Part shown: piece by piece, positions 1-8,087 of the stretch
How the letters are laid out: each line of letters begins with the position of its first letter
How positions within the stretch are numbered: the stretch's first letter is position 1
Assembly: GCA_036939755.1 (NCBI GenBank)
Contig: JALLAZ010000611.1
Span: forward strand, 1-20,548
Direction: 5' to 3'
Length of the DNA stretch: 20,548 nucleotides
DNA from: Stephanodiscus triporus
Taxonomy: Eukaryota > Bacillariophyta > Thalassiosirophyceae > Thalassiosirales > Thalassiosiraceae
The notes under the pieces: model-generated
What the model was told of the DNA's origin: nothing
The model's input: the letters and a program-made list of their open reading frames with translations, nothing else
The model's database searches: none
Translations under genes and position numbers: made by a program

Positions 1-447
1 TTACTGTAAATACGTACTTTTTCGTATCTACGATACCGAAAGTACCGACCGAATACTAGTCCCTTCGGTATCGGTACGGTAATTACCGAGAAATACCGGC
101 CAAACCGACCGAAAAATACCAACTCGATACAACTCTAGACTTTTCCTTCCAGTTTTACTGAGGGCCACTATCTACACCGACTGCGCCCTAACAGATAATG
201 GGAGGGAAATTGATGGGGCACGGAAGTATCATAGGGTCAAGCCCTGTAGTGTAGCCACGAGGGGTGCACGAACTACTGTACTATCAAAAATACCGTGCGA
301 AATCCCTTACAATAGAAAGAGAGAGAGAGAGAGTAGGACTATGGTAGAGAGCTAGGTATTACACCCAACAGGGGTAGTGGACTAACTTATCTAGCTAAAT
401 CTAAATACACCTTCCGCTGGACAGGTTTCAGGGTAAGGAAATTGTAA
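1..447. other. AT-rich non-coding leader with short 'taccg' motifs and a GA microsatellite
   Basis: No gene is recognised here. The first 120 bases are dense in taccg/cggta words in both orientations: gataccgaa at 32-40 is the inverse of ttcggtatc at 64-72, and accgaccgaa occurs at about 44 and again near 107. A GA dinucleotide run lies at about 315-334. A donor-like gggtaagg sits at 430-437, just before the first repeat-array reading frame, but no upstream exon was found to go with it. Confidence 0.5.
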
Positions 448-882
448 ATGGCCATGATGATGATGATCGCTGCATCGAGCGGCGGGAAAGTGAGACGTTG
501 CCCCCAGGAGGGATGTGGGCATAGTCCACGGTCTCTCGAGAACGAGAAGACCCGCGGTCACAAGGGATGCACAAACCACAAACAATGCCCAGCAGGGAGG
601 AGCCTGCATATCATGCACGGTGCCAAGGATGAACATTGTAGCAACAAGGGGTGCACTAGTACCAAGGTTGGGGTCGGGGGAGGAGGAGGAGGAGTTTGTT
701 GTATGCATGGTGCGAAGAAGAGGAAGACCTGCAGCCATGAGAGATGCATGAACTTTGTCCAGGAGGGAGGAATTTTTGTTGCGAATGGCATGGAGAAGAA
801 ACGCTGCGGCCACGATGGGTGCAGAAAGTACGCCCTAAAGGGAGGAGTTTGTGTTAGACATGGTGCCAAGGTCAAGCCCTGA
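448..882 (+). CDS. WRKY19-like Cys/His repeat protein, short and degenerate array
   Basis: The 144-residue product contains about four degenerate copies of a ~25-30 residue unit, C-x4-C-(x)n-GG-x-C-x2-HG followed by Lys/Arg. The best copy is the last one (CGHDGCRKYALKGGVCVRHG, about residues 119-138). Earlier copies are eroded: one has a Gly run (about residues 76-81) in place of the middle, another has lost the second-half Cys and His (GGIFVANG). Spaced Cys and His suggest metal binding. Proteins with such arrays are commonly annotated 'WRKY transcription factor 19-like' in diatoms and other stramenopiles, although there is no WRKY domain here; their function is not established. The usual acidic tail ending in a Trp-rich motif, present in the neighbouring array, is missing because the frame stops right after the last unit. 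The gene is probably a truncated or decaying family member. The first ATG of the open frame was taken as start; ATGs two and three codons later are equally possible. Confidence 0.5.
   Translation: MAMMMMIAASSGGKVRRCPQEGCGHSPRSLENEKTRGHKGCTNHKQCPAGRSLHIMHGAKDEHCSNKGCTSTKVGVGGGGGGVCCMHGAKKRKTCSHERCMNFVQEGGIFVANGMEKKRCGHDGCRKYALKGGVCVRHGAKVKP
676..694 (+). repeat. GGA/GGG purine run inside the first Cys/His array
   Basis: A run of gggggaggaggaggagg-type triplets encodes six or seven consecutive Gly residues where other units carry the Tyr/Phe-Ala-x-x-GG stretch. This looks like replication-slippage expansion within a repeat unit. Confidence 0.6.
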
Positions 883-1202
883 AGCAGTGAATGTAGGATT
901 TACCACTGAGCCAAAAGCTCCCCATGATCAAAGATCATGGTACCTAATTTCTAGATTCTCCTGGCACATGTGTGTATGTAGAGTAACCTAGCATAGATAC
1001 AGGTGGAAGTAAAGCATGGATGGCTGCCCAAGAAACCTGTCAGCATACCTGTCAAGCAACCACGAGCTCCCTCGTACAGGCACGAGTGGGGGAACTGTTT
1101 AATCACATAGCAGATCCTAGTCAAAGTATCATGGAATGAGACAGGTCTTTGAACCCTGAATGTTATGGGGCAACCATGTAGGATTTACCACTGAGCCAAA
1201 AG
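883..1202. other. Spacer between the two Cys/His arrays, flanked by 28-bp direct repeats, with a hairpin
   Basis: No coding potential is seen. The 28 bases at 891-918 recur exactly at 1176-1203, bracketing a 257-bp segment (919-1175). Within it, ccatgatc (922-929) and gatcatgg (933-940) form a perfect 8-bp inverted repeat with a 3-base loop. The left repeat lies just after the stop of the first array and the right one abuts the first unit of the second array. The segment therefore interrupts what may once have been one continuous array. Confidence 0.6.
891..918 (+). repeat. 28-bp direct repeat, left copy
   Basis: Identical to 1176-1203 over 28 bases; both begin atgtaggatt and end ccaaaagc. 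It lies 8 bases beyond the stop codon of the first Cys/His array. Confidence 0.9.
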
Positions 1203-1203
1203 C
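1176..1203 (+). repeat. 28-bp direct repeat, right copy
   Basis: Identical to 891-918 over 28 bases. It joins directly to the first unit of the second Cys/His array, whose His-Glu-Gly-Cys-Thr codons start at 1203. Confidence 0.9.
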
Positions 1204-1924
1204 ATGAAGGGTGCACTAAATTTGACCAAAGGGGAGGAGATTGTATCAGGCATGGTGTGAAGGTGAAATGCTGTAGCCGCGAGGGTGCACCAAGTTTGCC
1301 CAAAGGGGAGGAGTTTGCAAGGGGCATGGCACAAAGGTTAAGGTCAAATGCTGCATCCACAAGGACAAGGGGTGCACCAACTATGGCCAAAAGGGAGGAT
1401 TTTGTGTCAGGCACGGTGCCAAGATCAAATGCTGCAGCCACAAGGAGTGCACCAACTATGCCAAAATAGGAGGAGTTTGCAAGAGGCACGGCGTGAAGAA
1501 AAAACATTGCGGCCACGAGGGGTGCACCAAGTACATCCATAGTGGAGGAGTTTGCAAGAGGCACAGCATCACTAAGGTTAAGGTCAAATGTTGCATCCAT
1601 GAGGGGTGCACCAACAACTCCATCCAACAGGGAGGAGTTTGTTTGATCAATTCGAGGCACGGTCCCAAGAGGGAATGCTGCAGCCATGAGGGGTGCACCA
1701 ACTATGCCAAGAGAGGTGGACTTTGCTCAAGACATGGTGCAGGTGCAGGGGCTCTCATCAACATCCAGGGCAAAATGGAATGCCCTCCTCAGCCCACCAA
1801 CAGATCAGAGTCCATGACCGCTCGTCATTTGCCCTCCCTTCTCACATCTACCACATCCCTGGACTTTTCTGATGATGATGAGATCTGTGCTTGGATTTGG
1901 AGGACCAGTCGCATGGTAAGTTAA
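1203..1924 (+). pseudogene. WRKY19-like Cys/His repeat array, seven units, frameshifted and without a start codon
   Basis: Seven units of the form C-C-x-H-x-G-C-T-x-Y/F-(x)n-GG-x-C-x-RHG-x-Lys can be read. Unit 1 is in one frame (from 1203). From about 1283 units 2-7 are in the next frame, which stays open to the TAA at 1922-1924. The shift falls in the second unit at gccgcgagggtgcacc (about 1277-1292), where other units read gaggggtgcacc: one G is missing, and restoring it would join the frames. A TAG at 1179-1181 closes the first frame upstream, with no ATG in between, so the start is lost too. After unit 7 comes a low-complexity Ser/Thr tail, an acidic DDDE patch and an AWIWRTSRM motif just before the stop, which I take to be the natural C-terminus of the family. 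This is either a recent pseudogene or, for the frameshift alone, a homopolymer sequencing error. The longest ATG-initiated remnant is 1493-1924 (143 residues). Confidence 0.65.
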
Positions 1925-2124
1925 GATGTGGCAATGTAAATAATGCCAAGGAGACTGAGTGTTGGCGTTGCACTGAGAAGGAGACTATGACTTGGGAGTT
2001 ACATCTGAACAAGTGCATTGAAGCACTTGAATGTGGCTTGGCAGAGGATTCCAACAATGCCGATCTCAAGAAGATAAAGAAAGACACAAGTGCACTGCAA
2101 GCAAGATGGGAGTTGGGAAGATGA
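1891..2124 (+). CDS. Small open frame with a partial RanBP2-type zinc-finger-like motif
   Basis: This 77-residue frame overlaps the end of the second Cys/His array in another frame. Residues near 12-26 read CGNVNNAKETECWRC, which resembles the second half of a RanBP2-type zinc finger (C-x3-N-x6-C-x2-C). The first Cys of the usual C-x2-C pair and the upstream Trp are absent. The remainder is charged and helical-looking. It could be a relic of an exon, a real small protein, or chance; I do not assign a function. Confidence 0.2.
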   Translation: MDLEDQSHGKLRCGNVNNAKETECWRCTEKETMTWELHLNKCIEALECGLAEDSNNADLKKIKKDTSALQARWELGR

Positions 2125-2542
2125 AGGAGGGAACGACCAAATAATTGTGAAGCGCGTGTAGGATGTCATTCAAAGTATGGATGAATGATTTTCCAAATTA
2201 GGTTCTAGCCCAAGGACGATGGGCGGCGACGCGAGTGACCAAGATTACTCCAAGCCACCTTCAACTGAGTGGAATTATAAATATTAGATGAGTATACCAT
2301 TACTCCTTGATCACAACTCTTTTTTACCGTGGCATATGGTATCAAAATGAGAATATCGACCAGCGCAAAGCCTTTTTTGGGGGTTTCATCCATGACACTG
2401 ATGAAGGTATTTAGACATCGAGGCAACGCCAGCGACCAAGGAAAGTGACGAAAGGAGAATATCTAAGCCCCGTGCAACGAGGATCGAGTAAAAAGAGACT
2501 CATATCCATTACCCCTTCTAGCCAAGCCAATTTTCATCGCCC
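2125..2542. other. Intergenic stretch with no recognised feature
   Basis: Read on both strands. A 73-residue minus-strand open frame (2205-2426) has no motif I recognise and is treated as chance. The 3' end of the glycosyltransferase-like gene lies immediately to the right. Confidence 0.5.
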
Positions 2543-4168
2543 CTAACCGACATCCGTCGTTGCACGCACCCAAGCCACCGCCGGCTCGTCCTCCGGCCCG
2601 TCCACGGTCCCGAACAACGACGCATGCTCCTTGAACCACGGGACTATCCAATTGTGACAGCGATCGTACTGGTGTAATACCGGCGCGACGCGCACGGCGC
2701 TCCCGTCCCTTTCGTGGGGGTTCAGTATCAGGCCGGTCGCGGGATCGAACGCCATCATGTCCCTCTGGGATAGTCGTTTCCTTAATTCCCCCAGCGCGCT
2801 GTTGACGCACGGCGTCCCCATCGTCAGGACCGGACCGGTCCCCCACGGCATCGTCCTCGTCCTGCCGACGCCTCCGAACATCCCCCGATAGTACAGGTGA
2901 TTCATCGTCCACTGGTCAGTGGTGGACGGCGAACGGCACTCCGACCTCCCCTTATCGTTGTTCCTGCGGAATTCGTCCACGAGGACGGAAAGGAAACGGT
3001 GCATCCCGTCGCGCGTGCCCAGGACGGTTCCCGAGCAAAGCATCGGACGATCGACGAGGTCTCGCGCGCGCACCTCCCCCTCGCCGTAACACGGGACCGT
3101 GTGCGCGAGGTACCGTCCGCTCCGGCCGAGGTTCGTCGCCCTGTGCCTCGAGTCCGGGAACATCGGACTTGTGTGATCCGCGACCTCCTCCACGAAGAGG
3201 AGGTCGTGCATCGCCGATCCCGGGTCGCCGAGTGACGCGAACGGATGGGACTGGAAGAACACGTCGCGCGTGTCGATGACCATGCTCCACCCGTCGCACG
3301 ACTCGCACGCGCGCAGCCACCGTCGTGCCATCTCGTACCGTCCCCACTCGAGCTTCATGTCCTCGAGGCCCGCCGAGCACCTGGCCCGCACCGCGTTGCC
3401 GCCTCCGGGGGGGGCGGACGACGACGCGCCGCCGCCCTCGAGGATGGCGGGGTCGCAATCCGCAACGTCGACGGCGTAGTAGGTGACCCCCATGCGGTCG
3501 AGGTAGTCCCGCTCCGCCTCGGGGATGTTCGGGTCGACGCCTAGGATCATGTGGCCGTCGTATCCCGCACGACGGAGGGAGCCCACGAGTCTGACCCAGC
3601 CTGCCATGAAGGTCGGGTACGACGCCAGTCCGAATATCGCGTCCCTCCCCGGCGGGGCGGGCGCGAGGCGCATCAGCCTCTCCGCCGGGGGAGGGACGTC
3701 CGCGCCCGTAAGCCTCGCGACCGCGTCGTCGCGGTCCGGATCGAGGGGGCCGATGGGGAGGTTGACGTACCCCCCGGGACGGCCCGCGAGGAACTCCCCC
3801 GGGGTGAAGGTCGCATCGTCGCCGTCGGGGGGAACGGCGCGTCGTCCGACGACGACGGACTCGTCCGTCGGCCTCAGCCTCGTCGTCGTCGTCGGCGGCG
3901 GCGGTCCGCCAATGACGACGTCGGGTCCGGACGGGTAAGAGGACAAGAGGAGGCGTGTCTGGACGACAATCAGCCACAGGACAACGGCGGCGAACAATAA
4001 CAGGCGCGTCGGGGTCATCGGCTTCGCCGACTGGGGCGGCGGCGGATGCGAGTGGGCGTCGCTGCCCCTGCTCCGCACCACTGCCATGTCGCAGACATTT
4101 TTTTGTTTTGGGGGTTTGAATTTTGGGGACGTTCCGTTGCTCCAGCCATTTCTGTGCAATGTATTCAT
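2543..4168 (-). CDS. Type II membrane protein, glycosyltransferase-like
   Basis: The 541-residue protein has a basic, Pro-rich N-terminus, then one hydrophobic segment (about residues 54-71, LLLFAAVVLWLIVV) and a Pro/Gly/Ser stem. This is the layout of a Golgi signal-anchored glycosyltransferase. In the lumenal part, FGLASYPTF (about 179-187), a YDGHMILGVDP strand (203-213), VIDTRDVFFQSHPF (297-310, a DxxD-type metal/nucleotide-sugar motif), CSGTVLGTRDGM (378-389), TDQWTMNHL (417-425) and HQYDRCHNW (499-507) resemble the order of motifs in GT-A fold sugar transferases. The acceptor and sugar cannot be told from sequence, and the assignment is by motif layout. GC content and codon use are much more GC-rich than the repeat region to its left. 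In-frame Met residues at 28 and 51 are alternative starts; the latter would place the membrane anchor nearer the N-terminus. No intron is needed. It is divergent from the F-box gene. Confidence 0.8.
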   Translation of the reverse strand: MNTLHRNGWSNGTSPKFKPPKQKNVCDMAVVRSRGSDAHSHPPPPQSAKPMTPTRLLLFAAVVLWLIVVQTRLLLSSYPSGPDVVIGGPPPPTTTTRLRPTDESVVVGRRAVPPDGDDATFTPGEFLAGRPGGYVNLPIGPLDPDRDDAVARLTGADVPPPAERLMRLAPAPPGRDAIFGLASYPTFMAGWVRLVGSLRRAGYDGHMILGVDPNIPEAERDYLDRMGVTYYAVDVADCDPAILEGGGASSSAPPGGGNAVRARCSAGLEDMKLEWGRYEMARRWLRACESCDGWSMVIDTRDVFFQSHPFASLGDPGSAMHDLLFVEEVADHTSPMFPDSRHRATNLGRSGRYLAHTVPCYGEGEVRARDLVDRPMLCSGTVLGTRDGMHRFLSVLVDEFRRNNDKGRSECRSPSTTDQWTMNHLYYRGMFGGVGRTRTMPWGTGPVLTMGTPCVNSALGELRKRLSQRDMMAFDPATGLILNPHERDGSAVRVAPVLHQYDRCHNWIVPWFKEHASLFGTVDGPEDEPAVAWVRATTDVG

Positions 4169-4497
4169 GTAGGAACTAATACTTAGGGTTTAGCTACGGT
4201 CCGACGCGCGATCTACATAATTATTTTCGACGTCGAAGACACTGCCACGACGACGAGGCAACAGCAACAGCCGTACGTCGTGGCGCGAGGGGACGGCTCC
4301 TCAGGTGGCGGGGGCGTGAACATGTCAAAGTGGAAGTGGAAGGCACCCGATCGACCAGGCCTCCTGGCCTTCCCTGATCTCTCTAGCTCCAAAACGACGA
4401 CAAAGGTCGTGGCCGCCGCACTGCTCTCGCTCTTACCGAACGGAGCAACGGGACAAGATGCCTCGGCCAAGAAGCTCGTGAAGGCATTCCCCTATTC
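4169..4497. promoter_or_regulatory. Divergent promoter region, glycosyltransferase-like / F-box genes
   Basis: 329 bases separate the two start codons. An open frame runs through part of it (4280 onward on +) but overlaps the F-box start in another frame and carries no motif. No specific binding site was identified. Confidence 0.4.
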
Positions 4498-5526
4498 ATG
4501 GCGGAGCTGGATGCCAGGACCAGCGCCATGGCCAGAAAGAACGAGTCGGAGGGCACTCGTCTACCAATCGCCTTCCGGTTCCCGTCGGGGACTGCCGCCG
4601 GCGACAATGACGAAGTCGACGACGACGAAGGGAGGATGGACGTAATTCACATCCCAGAGGAGTGCTTCGTGAAAACAATTACGTTCCTCAATGGCAGGGA
4701 AAAAGTAATTGCATCAACCGTCTGCAAGGTCTGGCTTTCCGTCAGCCGCATGCGCGACTCTTGGGAGCGACTCGATCATCTCAACGGCCTTTCGAACAAG
4801 AGCAAGAGGTTGAACACGACGTCCCTCCTGGATCTTTTGAATCGCCCGCAATTTACCAACCTCAAGTTTCTAAGGCTTCCGAATAAATACAAACTTGGAA
4901 AAAGCAGCGCACAATCGATCGCGAGGGCATGTCCCTATCCGGAGACGTGGGACATTGGATACTCGGGGTGGGGTGGGCGGGGGAAGGACTGCGATCTCGT
5001 TGACGCTACCGAGCACTTCGCGAACCTCACGTCCATCCACACCAGCATAAATTGGCACGACGTGACGGACTGCGGTATTGCGTCTGTGGCCAAGGCGATG
5101 GGATTGCAGCTCCTCGATCTGCGAATCAAAAACTACTGCATGGACAGTGAACTCCTCTCGGATTCGACGCTCGGCGTCATCTCCGAGCATTGTCCCAATC
5201 TCAAGTACTTTGTGTACCACGTCCTTGGTACATCAGACGAGGCGTCGCGTAAAATGTTGAGTGCTGTGGGTATCACTCGTCTTATTAAGGGTTGTCGTCA
5301 TCTTGAGGTTCTGGAGCTCGCCTGCGTACGACGTTTGAGTAGAGAAGATTTCGTGGCCATTTTGAGCATGTTAGCGCGTGATGATGCCGCAGCCGTGGAT
5401 GGCAAAAGTATGCATGCGCTTCGAAAAATTGATCTCCGTTGCTTTCCATTCGTCATTGGGGACAAGCCATTTTCGGTCGTTGATAAGCCAGAGGAACAGC
5501 GCACACAACCATTTGTGGGTTGGTGA
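4498..5526 (+). CDS. F-box / leucine-rich protein
   Basis: 342 residues. A short acidic leader (DNDEVDDDEGR) precedes an F-box-like segment at about residues 50-93 (IPEECFVKTITFL, then VCKVWLSV, then SWERLD), matching the usual pattern of Pro-Glu, Leu/Ile spacing, Val-Cys-x-x-Trp and a terminal Trp-x-x-Leu. F-boxes bind Skp1 and place the protein in an SCF ubiquitin ligase. Downstream, recurring Leu-rich segments (NLKFLRLPN, LQLLDLRI, CPNLKYF, HLEVLELACVRRLS, LRKIDLRC) look like an irregular leucine-rich repeat region that would recruit substrate. A stop at 4384-4386 in this frame bounds the start region, and the ATG at 4498 is the first in frame after it. The C-terminus breaks off shortly after an LRR-like strand, so it may be truncated relative to relatives or continue in an exon I did not detect. 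Confidence 0.75.
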   Translation: MAELDARTSAMARKNESEGTRLPIAFRFPSGTAAGDNDEVDDDEGRMDVIHIPEECFVKTITFLNGREKVIASTVCKVWLSVSRMRDSWERLDHLNGLSNKSKRLNTTSLLDLLNRPQFTNLKFLRLPNKYKLGKSSAQSIARACPYPETWDIGYSGWGGRGKDCDLVDATEHFANLTSIHTSINWHDVTDCGIASVAKAMGLQLLDLRIKNYCMDSELLSDSTLGVISEHCPNLKYFVYHVLGTSDEASRKMLSAVGITRLIKGCRHLEVLELACVRRLSREDFVAILSMLARDDAAAVDGKSMHALRKIDLRCFPFVIGDKPFSVVDKPEEQRTQPFVGW

Positions 5527-5839
5527 ATATTCGAAACTCGCCACAAAATGCCTGGCCTGCACGTGATATTCCAAATATGTGCAACGTTGTATTGAGACCT
5601 CGTTGGCATTCTTTACTGCAACTTGGGAAATTTTCATGCGTGCACAGTAACAATTTTACACAGTAGTTAGCTCGATTATTTTTTGGCAATGTGCCCCTAA
5701 TTTTGATATTGCCGCAGTATTGGTACACGTGACCTATGTTGTTCTGCATATGCAATCAATTGCGGCAATCATAACGCCCTTACATCCCATCAAAACATTG
5801 CTCACTTAAATCAAACTTTAATCACCCCCATTCGTACCC
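5527..5839. other. Convergent intergenic region (3' ends of the F-box and Mpv17-like genes)
   Basis: AT-rich, with no coding signal on either strand beyond short chance frames. It must hold both transcription end regions; no distinct terminator structure was recognised. Confidence 0.5.
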
Positions 5840-6652
5840 CTATTCGTTTTTGTTCAGCTTCAGTGAGAGGAAGATGGACCAAAAGAAGAACACCACGTTC
5901 AAAAAGAGAACTCGTAGGATGGGTGGACAGAAGGCTATGTTCACGGCAGTTGCAGGCACCCAAAGTTTCCAATTTGCCAGCATCGTATCCACGTAATCCT
6001 CGTCCAATTGCTTCTTAATTTCATCGGTCGTCTTCCCCTCCAACAATCCGAGGAAACCAAATATCAAGATGGTGAATATGGGAGCCTGGACGAATTGATC
6101 GATGACGACCTTGATCCCCGTCGTGGCCGTGAACGGATCTGCCGTCGGAGGCAGCGCGCCATCGAGCAGCTGGTAGTAGAAGTGATTCCACGGCGCTTGC
6201 AAGATGAAGCCGAAGAAGGCAAACCTGGCGAATCGAGCGAAGTCTACTCCCTTCCCACTGGCGGAAGAAGCGGACGCGACGTCGGCGCCCTCGGCGTCCT
6301 TGGCCGCCAGCGCCTGTTGGATGGCCTGTCCCGACAGGTCGGCGGCTCCCAGTATAACACCGGCAGTTATGCTCTTCACGAGGAGAGGATCTGCCTCGAG
6401 TGCCGATAGGTAGGATGACCACGCCTCCTCAAACCCGGCCAGGTAAAGACTGGTCTTGGAGCGTCTCGGTGATGACGACTCCTCCACTGACACTGATAAC
6501 AAAGAAAATGCAGCCCTCTCGGGCCATTTCAATTGCGGATTTTTCGATTGCCTTTGGGTCACTGGATGTTGGGGGAATCTGAATGCACTTGCGAATCGAT
6601 ATTGAACTAGTCCAATGAAGAGAAGGCTGGTTGTTAATGATTGGGTCATCAT
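5840..6652 (-). CDS. Plastid-targeted Mpv17/PMP22 family membrane protein
   Basis: 270 residues. The N-terminus is a signal peptide (hydrophobic core SLLFIGLV, about 9-16) ending FASA-FRFP, with Phe at +1 after the predicted cut at residue 23/24. This is the bipartite plastid-import signature of diatoms, and a Ser/Arg-rich transit-like stretch follows. From about residue 78 the Mpv17/PMP22 family features appear: W-x2-Y-x3-L-x3-P-L-x-V-K near 78-93, G-x-DLSGQ-x2-Q (about 101-112), VDFARFARFAFFGF followed by PWNHFYY-x-LL (136-163), DQ-x3-AP (185-191), NWKLWVPA-x2-VN near 227-238 and a last hydrophobic helix with FFFWSIFLSLK. Family members are small multi-span proteins thought to form channels in organelle membranes; here a plastid membrane (envelope or thylakoid) is inferred. 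A longer insert of Ala/Ser residues (about 115-133) lies between the first two helices. The gene starts 164 bases from DPM1 on the other strand. Confidence 0.88.
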   Translation of the reverse strand: MMTQSLTTSLLFIGLVQYRFASAFRFPQHPVTQRQSKNPQLKWPERAAFSLLSVSVEESSSPRRSKTSLYLAGFEEAWSSYLSALEADPLLVKSITAGVILGAADLSGQAIQQALAAKDAEGADVASASSASGKGVDFARFARFAFFGFILQAPWNHFYYQLLDGALPPTADPFTATTGIKVVIDQFVQAPIFTILIFGFLGLLEGKTTDEIKKQLDEDYVDTMLANWKLWVPATAVNIAFCPPILRVLFLNVVFFFWSIFLSLKLNKNE

Positions 6653-6816
6653 GATGGGACGAGGACGAGGCGAGAGGTTTATTATTTGGTGCTTCTCTGC
6701 TCGTATTTTATTTGTATTAGGTAGGAGTATTATTTGTCTATGTATCGTATCGTATCGTACTTTTTACTTAGGTACAGTCCGGGCCGCCGTCGAAGAAAAG
6801 AGTTGCCAAGCCCGCC
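6653..6816. promoter_or_regulatory. Compact bidirectional promoter, Mpv17-like / DPM1
   Basis: Only 164 bases lie between the divergent starts. The stretch is AT-rich and includes a short atcgt tandem run at about 6744-6759. No known element was recognised. Confidence 0.5.
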
Positions 6817-7806
6817 ATGGCAATGGCTTCGATCCTGCACAAATTGAAAACGCCCAGAACCGTTTGTCTATTGCTAATCATATTAAGCATCTCTCTCAAT
6901 CTTCCATCAGCCATCTCTCTGCACCCCAACGCGCTGATATCAGCTGACATCGAATCATCATCTTGCGGAGTCGGAGGAGATCATGAGACTTGCAGCTCGT
7001 CACTGGTCACACGCAGCAGCAGCAACAACAACATCAACAATAACAACAACCACGACACCATGCTTTACTCAATCATTCTTCCCACCTACAATGAACGCGA
7101 AAATCTCCCCCTTATCACGCAGTTCCTCCACGACGCCTTTGCCGAATCAAAACTGAAGTACGAGATAGTCGTCGTCGACGACTCAAGTCCCGACGGCACC
7201 CTCGAAGTGGCCAGGTCCCTCCAAAAAATATTCGGCGAGGAGAGATTTCGCATCGTGTCCCGTCCCGGAAAGTTGGGACTGGGAAGTGCCTACTCAGCCG
7301 GACTGAGGGCAAGCTCCGGGGGGCGGATCGTGTTGATGGACGCGGACATGAGTCACCATCCGAAGTACATAGCCGAGATGATCGCCATGATGGACGGCAG
7401 GGATGGCGATGATTCGGGGAGCAGCGGGAAGAAGAAGTTCGACATCGTGTCGGGCACGAGATATCGCAGGGGAGGCGGGGTTGCCGGATGGGACACTAGG
7501 AGGAAACTGACTTCGTGCGGGGCCAACTTCCTGGCGACCTTCCTCCTGTCGACGGGGGGGGCGTCGGACCTGACCGGGTCCTTTCGGCTGTACGAACGGT
7601 CGGCAATCGAGATGATATTGCCGCAGGTCATGTGCAAGGGATACGCCTTCCAAATGGAGATACTGGTCCGGGCGCACAAGGCGGGCATGAAGATAGGGGA
7701 GGTTCCCATCGTATTCGTGGATCGTATTTACGGGGAGAGCAAGCTGGGCGCTAACGAAATTATCATGTATCTGAGGGGATTGCTAAACTTGTTCCTCACC
7801 ACTTAA
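6817..7806 (+). CDS. DPM1: Dolichyl-phosphate beta-mannosyltransferase (DPM1)
   Basis: 329 residues. It transfers mannose from GDP-mannose to dolichyl phosphate at the ER, supplying mannose for N-glycans, GPI anchors and O-mannosylation. GT2 family motifs are complete: [15 protein letters not shown] (84-98), [10 protein letters not shown] (119-128), [13 protein letters not shown] (151-163), the catalytic/metal DADMSHHP (175-182), [11 protein letters not shown] (212-222), [10 protein letters not shown] (250-259) and [10 protein letters not shown] (312-321). There is an unusual ~80-residue N-terminal extension: a hydrophobic segment (about 16-34) like a signal peptide or signal anchor, then a Ser/Asn-rich low-complexity linker (about 61-79). 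The typical single-domain enzyme begins near the IILPTYNE motif. No C-terminal membrane helix is present, so the protein is of the human type rather than the yeast type. The first of two close ATGs (6817, 6823) was used. Confidence 0.95.
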   Translation: MAMASILHKLKTPRTVCLLLIILSISLNLPSAISLHPNALISADIESSSCGVGGDHETCSSSLVTRSSSNNNINNNNNHDTMLYSIILPTYNERENLPLITQFLHDAFAESKLKYEIVVVDDSSPDGTLEVARSLQKIFGEERFRIVSRPGKLGLGSAYSAGLRASSGGRIVLMDADMSHHPKYIAEMIAMMDGRDGDDSGSSGKKKFDIVSGTRYRRGGGVAGWDTRRKLTSCGANFLATFLLSTGGASDLTGSFRLYERSAIEMILPQVMCKGYAFQMEILVRAHKAGMKIGEVPIVFVDRIYGESKLGANEIIMYLRGLLNLFLTT

Positions 7807-8087
7807 CATCTACTCTCTAGAGTACTTAATAGCATGGTTATGTGTTTATTATTTGTTACCATACATCAGTGGGTGCTAAATATTAAATAGCATAAATCAG
7901 TCAAGCATAATATTGTGGGTGTGTATCTCAGCAAGTTGTACGCTTTTTTAAGCTTGCTCACTGACATTTCCCTTGATGCTGTGCTCGAAAATAATGAGAT
8001 GAACTCCAGGCAACTTCTCTTTAGCTCTAGACCATTCCTTTCGTTGATAGTTTTCGGATTCCTCACACAGCATATTCAGATCATAGT

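Noticed and set aside
391..813. Minus-strand frames opposite the Cys/His arrays (also 1163-1687)
   Set aside because: Antisense readings of the repeat units; their internal periodicity only reflects the plus-strand repeats.
871..1202. Intron joining the first Cys/His array to the second
   Set aside because: A weak GTCAAG donor and AAAAG acceptor could be drawn, but the join would delete the Cys-Cys of the next unit and the downstream frameshift would remain.
2952..3977. 341-residue minus-strand open frame
   Set aside because: Arg/Pro/Gly-rich out-of-frame shadow of the glycosyltransferase-like gene; no motifs and typical of high-GC coding DNA.
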